Assembly (NCBI RefSeq): GCF_048544455.1
Contig: NC_133537.1
Location: 150,080,058-150,144,057, forward strand
Source: Silene latifolia
Lineage: Eukaryota; Streptophyta; Magnoliopsida; Caryophyllales; Caryophyllaceae
DNA length: 64,000 nucleotides
Direction: 5' to 3'
Each line of letters opens with the position of its first letter. The stretch's first letter is position 1. The notes beneath the pieces are model-generated. The model saw nothing but the letters and a program-made list of their open reading frames with translations, ran no database searches and was not told the origin of the DNA. Positions 59,553 to 64,000 of this stretch are shown one piece after another. The translations under genes and the position numbers were made by a program.

Positions 59553-61929
59553 TATTTGCTTGTTACTGGGAGAACGAAGACTTGGGTGAAGCCCCCAGTC
59601 GGAGCGAACACTGCTTCTGATACTTACCTGCATGGTTAGTAGCCACACAAGAATGCAATCTAATATATGCACGTAAGCGATTATTACATGGACCTCGAAT
59701 GAGAAAACACATAGGTTTTCAAAAGTTGTTTCTTTATAAAAGTTGTTTAAAACTTGTTCAAAGAAGTTTGTCGTTTGTAATGCGTTATGCATATTCAATG
59801 GGCTTTAGACATAGGACTTGACGTGACACAAACCTCATACGGACGCGACGCGAAATGTAGATTTAGCCTGGACTGACGCGACACCAACTTAGATTTGACG
59901 CGACACGAGGATGACTCTGACAAAGTTTTCTTAAGCATGCGCAACCCTTAGCCAAGTGTGGGTGATAATGCGTATCAGTTCCAAAGGTAGAAGAATCGCA
60001 AGAAACATGGGGGCATATAAAAGCAAGGCATGAGACATAGATTAGCTATTCACTTGGACATCGTTTGCTATAAAAGAGACTCCTCTTGAGGCACGATGAC
60101 TTGGAGAATCGATCTAAGACCCTTGTCATTGTCCGGACCGAGTACTAGCCTGGCTTAGAGGAATAAAGGAAGGGTGGCGTCATGGAAGAGAAGCCCCCAG
60201 GATGAGAAGATGACTCTCGAATTTTGGTAAAAAGGAGGTTGGGCGACAATAAGGAGCCCCCAGTATAGAGGTGTTGGTCGTGGAAGGGATGTTAATTGAG
60301 GTTGGAAGGTTGAAAATTGTGATGGTTGAGATGGTTGAAGTGGTTGATAATTGAGATTGAAAGTTAGAAGTGGGGATGGTTGTGTCCTTGAGGACTGCCT
60401 ACGTATTCACGTGAAGTGAAATCAAACCAGATCGTAGTTCCGAGGTTTGGTTAATTTTGTTTGGGTGTTGTGGTTGTATCCTTCTTGTGTAAGAAAGGAC
60501 TGCCTACGTATCCACCTGAAGAGGTGAAATCAAACCATGCTCGTAGTTGAAGTGTGTGCCTAAGCTATGTTGTTAGGGCCTTAAAGTGCAGGGGTCACAA
60601 GGGTAATATTCCTTTGGTGACTCGAAGAATCGATTTGAGATAACTCCCTCTGATCATAGACCAAAGAGGTATAATTAGGTTTGTAAAAATTTCCTTGTCA
60701 TGTGAGCACACTTAGTGGACCCTAAGGATGATATGGGTATGTCCCGTTCTAGGTAACAAAGTATTTGAAGACTCCGTGTATGGGTCAAGGTGGAACTGGA
60801 TTGGATATTTGGAATGTGGAGCTCGGTAATAAGAGGCTTTGATGAACACATCTCTGGAGCTTTGATTTTGTGGAGTTAAGGCTTGATGGGGTTATGGCTT
60901 GTAATGTGGCTTGGAAATGGAGTCTCTTGGCTTGATGTAGCCTGAGTACGTAAAGGTAGGTTAAAATGACGTGGGATCAAGTTTCCATGTCTTGGCCCTA
61001 AAGGATGGGTATACTTGACGAGCTTGAGAGGATTCTCAAAATTCCTAACTATCTCCCTGTAACGGTCTCGAGAAGGAATTAGGGTGTGTGATGTATGAAA
61101 GGCTAAATGAGGGTGCTAGCCGACCATCTTCATCGACGTCTTCGATATTATATAGACTTCGGCAGTATTCCGTTCAGCATTTGATTTCAGGCTTGTTCTT
61201 GATTCAGACTTAGATTCTTAGTCTGGAATATACCTTGGATTTTGCTCAGATTCTTGATTCAGGTTTTGAAGGATTACTTTGACCCTGGATATTGACTTGC
61301 TTGATTGAGCCTTTTCTTTTGACTCTTTTGTCTTGGATATTGATCTTGGTCATTTCTCTTGATTGAGCCTTTGTCTTTGATCATGGCTCGTATCGTCTTG
61401 GATTTGCTTGTTACCATGGATTTGGGTCAGACTAGCACCTTTGGTATGGAACGGGTTGGTCTTTTAGTAACACGGGTTGTTTATTGTGGGGAATGGGCTT
61501 GTCTTCCGTCACGGATTGTTAACAAGGGAGATGGTCTGGATTTGTCCTAGAATCTCTTGAGATAGGCTCGTCCTAGACTAGGGTTATATTGTGGTTTCTG
61601 TTGCCAGACATGGAATAGGTAAGAAAAGAACACGGAGTTTCAGGTCCTCTACAACATAGAACAGAACATCATCTAAGTGCACTCACATCGACTGACATGT
61701 GTTGTTCTTTTTAAAATGTCTCAAATCAATTCTTGTTGTCACAGGAAAAGGTAAAGGAAGAGATATGATAGAACATGTGGATTGAAAAGTGTATTTTTAT
61801 TGAAATGAATAATGAATGTATTAACATAGACTCGAGAAGACATGTGACTCGTGGGACAGCCCCCAGGTTGTCACTAGAAATGGAAATGGACACGAAGAAA
61901 GTTACTAGAACAAATATGAGATAGAAAGC
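59553..61929 (-). other. Long non-coding 3' region of Tat element A
   Basis: No protein is recognisable over 2.4 kb. Two copies of a GACTGCCTACGTATYCAC...GAAATCAAACC...CGTAGTT unit lie at 60393-60441 and 60498-60550. Imperfect T-rich repeats (CTTGATTGAGCCTTT and TTGGATATTGA) lie at 61195-61400. Short frames such as 61359-61550 look accidental. Confidence 0.6.
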
Positions 61930-63330
61930 CTAAAACTCGGACTCGGACCCGGACTTTGACTCGATTTCAGATCTAGACTCGTAATCATCGGCCCACGCTT
62001 GAACGTTTACTCTTCTAGCAACTGGTTTCGGCATCTGACTTTGAGCATTCATCCATTTGAGCACCCCGTCCTCATTATTGGGAACACTGGAAGGATAACA
62101 GTCAAGAAGAGTTTCTTGATAAGTGGTATATCCATGAGGATTGCCTAAGTTACCTTGTGGGCTAAAGTTTGAGAGGGACAACTTCCCGTCTTCGATCATA
62201 TCTTGAATGACATGTTTTAATTTATAACATTTCTCTGTATCATGCCCTTTGCCTCTATGGTACTTGCAGTATGAGTTCTCATCCCAGAACTTGGATTTCC
62301 TTTCTGGTTCGGGCATAGGTCCTATAGGCTTCAACATTCGTTGTTCCATGAGTCTCTGAAAGGCATCGGCGTATGTAATACTAAAGTTGGTAAATTTCCT
62401 AGGAGGTGTGCCCTTATTTTCGGAAGCCTTTGTAAATGCCCTTGGAGGGTTGTTAGGTTTCTTTGATGAAGGCTCCATGAGGTTGCCTTTGTAGATTCCG
62501 ATTCTTGGATGAGAAGAACCGAGAATGTGTCGCTCACTTATTGCTTTCTCCTCGAGACCATGAGGTTGAGGGTTTGTCTGGACATTCTTTATCTTGAAAG
62601 GTTGGGCATCAAGCTTCTTACCCATTTCAGCAAACTGGTTCTCTATGTTGGAAAGCCGAGAGTTTAGACTATCAATAACTCCTTCTATTTTGGAGAATTT
62701 GTTGTTGAAGGCCATGGAAAGCATGAGCATTCCGTTTTGGATATTGTCGTCTTCAAGCACGTTGATCTCTCCGTTGTCACGAGGATCGAGGAGGTGAGAA
62801 CAGTCTAGGAATGATTCTTCGTCATGTTTGGTGATATTGGACCCAAGAGGGTCGGTCTTCTTGGATTGGCCGACAGAAGGTGGCTTAGGAAGCTTGCCCT
62901 CTTCGATCATATCTTGGATGGTGTGTTTCAAGAGAAAACACTCTTCGATATCATGACCTCTACCTTGGTGATATAAGCAGTATTTGTTGCCCTTCCAGAG
63001 GTTCACCTGTTTCTCCAAAGGTGGATCCGGAGTCGGACCTATTGGATGTAGCTTGCCTTGGGCAGAAAGTCTCTTCAAAGCATCGGCATAAGACATGCCT
63101 AAATTGGTAAGCACCCTTTGATGCCTCCCAGGTTTCCTTTCAGCTGTTTTCGGCTTTCTAGGATGATTGTTATTGCAAGAGGTAAGCTTTGGATGACCTA
63201 GACTAGAGGTTTCTCTAGGTGGTGTGTTCTTTTCCACCATTCCATTTTCAAGGGTGAGGACGCGAATGCTCAAATTTTCCACTGTAGCTTGAACTCGTAG
63301 GACCATGGCATAAACGTCCTGGAGAGACAT
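61930..63330 (-). CDS. Tat-type Gag derivative with two zinc-knuckle modules and no capsid
   Basis: An uninterrupted 466-codon frame starts MSLQDVYAMVLRVQ. Order: N-terminal coiled coil (about residues 1-35); a first nucleocapsid module with SYADALKRLSAQGKLHPIGP (about 90), knuckle CLYHQGRGHDIEEC (about 135) and LDCSHLL (about 190); a second coiled coil (FSKIEGVIDSLNSRLSNIEN, about 225); a second module with TYADAFQRLMEQRMLKPIGP, knuckle CKYHRGKGHDTEKC (about 365) and LLDCYPSS; then an acidic Ser/Glu-rich tail. The element B Gag has one such module after a capsid. Here the capsid is absent and the coiled coil plus knuckle unit is doubled. Role inferred: RNA binding or packaging by a non-autonomous element, or regulation in trans. 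No pol follows. The intact frame, unlike all neighbours, argues for recent activity. Confidence 0.8.
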   Translation of the reverse strand: MSLQDVYAMVLRVQATVENLSIRVLTLENGMVEKNTPPRETSSLGHPKLTSCNNNHPRKPKTAERKPGRHQRVLTNLGMSYADALKRLSAQGKLHPIGPTPDPPLEKQVNLWKGNKYCLYHQGRGHDIEECFLLKHTIQDMIEEGKLPKPPSVGQSKKTDPLGSNITKHDEESFLDCSHLLDPRDNGEINVLEDDNIQNGMLMLSMAFNNKFSKIEGVIDSLNSRLSNIENQFAEMGKKLDAQPFKIKNVQTNPQPHGLEEKAISERHILGSSHPRIGIYKGNLMEPSSKKPNNPPRAFTKASENKGTPPRKFTNFSITYADAFQRLMEQRMLKPIGPMPEPERKSKFWDENSYCKYHRGKGHDTEKCYKLKHVIQDMIEDGKLSLSNFSPQGNLGNPHGYTTYQETLLDCYPSSVPNNEDGVLKWMNAQSQMPKPVARRVNVQAWADDYESRSEIESKSGSESEF

Positions 63331-63966
63331 GGTGATTGTGGCTTGATCTGCTTCGTGACCTTGCTGATTGACAGAACTTGTTGGATTCCTACTCGACAGA
63401 AATAACGCACATTACAACTCGATTCGACGTGGGATCACGCATACTAAGGCAACAAACAAAGGAAGGGACAAGATGACACATCTTGACTCGTGAACTCGTG
63501 AAATGTCGTGAGCAACATCTCGTGTTTGGACTCATGGTGTTTTGACCTTGACCTTTAGACTCGAGTGTTGGCTTTGACAGAGTGACATTTATATAGTTGA
63601 CCTTATTGACAAGATTGATGACACGTGTTAATTCTGGACTCGAGGTTTGCTTATAGGTGTTAAGAAGACTGTTGTAGTTTAGACTCAAATATGAGGCCCA
63701 TTGAGACTCGTGTGTTGAGACTCGTGTGTTGAGCCTCGGAACATGTGACTCGAGTGTTTAGATCCTAACTGAATTGGGGTAGGGGGTCCAAAATGACGGC
63801 GTGACGCCTTAGGACTTGACTTGTATTTGAAAAGACCCAAAATGTAAAGGGAGACGGGTTCATGACTCGACAGAGTTCGGACTAGGACATAGTCGGTTTG
63901 AACTTTGACTCTAACTTAGCCCAATTGAATTTACACATTTACATCTACATATTTTGAATAAAACGT
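63331..63966 (-). other. 5' untranslated or LTR sequence of Tat element A
   Basis: No gene is recognised. Many CTCGTG and GACTCG phrases recur at 63480-63760 (for example ACTCGTGTGTTGAG twice at 63705-63733). A Tat-type PBS is not visible, so the LTR boundary is unknown. Confidence 0.45.
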
Positions 63967-64000
63967 TTTTTTTTTTTTTTTTTGATTTTTTTTTTTTTTT
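63967..64000. repeat. Oligo-T run at window end
   Basis: Two T runs separated by GA. It could be a poly-A tail end on the minus strand, or a low-complexity assembly edge. Confidence 0.8.

Overview
This 64-kb window looks like pericentromeric or otherwise transposon-dense DNA of a flowering plant, probably a eudicot. A Caryophyllales species such as a Silene relative is a guess only: it rests on Tat elements with amplified tandem repeats, which I recall from the Retand family. I find no intact ordinary host gene, no tRNA or rRNA gene, and nothing bacterial. Almost every recognisable piece is an LTR retrotransposon, a fragment of one, or DNA carried by one. Only two long reading frames are uninterrupted: an edge-truncated DUF7745-like gene (1-848, minus) and a two-zinc-knuckle Gag (61930-63330, minus).

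Layout. (1) 1 to about 9190 is the 3' part of a plus-strand Tat-lineage Ty3/gypsy element (element C). It holds two genes in antisense, DUF7745-like and a broken plant-mobile-domain gene, then diverged repeats, a 14-copy 73-bp tandem array, a polypurine tract (PPT) at 7638-7652 and an LTR from 7653. (2) 9195-9234 is a perfect 40-bp palindrome. (3) 9295-11298 is a minus-strand Athila-type fragment: gag end, Asp-type primer binding site (PBS) and complete LTR. (4) From 11422 to 58355 lies an old minus-strand Tat element (B), opened by later insertions. Its pieces are the integrase tail (11422-11640), Gag-protease-RT pieces (43484-44666, 51811-52906, 54163-55745), PBS (55815-55825) and LTR (55836-58355). 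(5) Inserted into B are an Athila-type element that lacks pol (11664-43483), a chromovirus-like element (44667-51810, TSD CTCAT) and a solo copia-type LTR (52907-54162). (6) Inserted into the Athila element are a minus-strand copia element (17896-30439, TSD GTCCA/GTCCC), which itself carries a CACTA transposon (20841-24612, TSD TAT), and a plus-strand copia element (31236-39868, TSD AAACT). (7) 58356 to 64000 is the internal region of a further non-autonomous minus-strand Tat element (A): the double-zinc-knuckle Gag, a long repeat-rich 3' region and a PPT abutting the same LTR that serves element B.

How the pieces relate. Removing the insertions at their target-site duplications restores continuous reading frames on both sides for the Athila protease and for the Tat Gag-Pol, so the nesting order is well supported. 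The strongest pattern not explained by standard annotation is at promoters. LTR promoters and internal gene promoters of several unrelated families carry a cluster of a short, often palindromic, family-specific word close upstream of the TATA box: CTCGCGCCTC, ACTCGATCGAGTA, GACGAGCGGATTC/GACGCTCGGATTC, or GAGGCGCAGCA..TGCTGCGTC. In three families a related roughly 110-bp block lies just upstream of the cluster.
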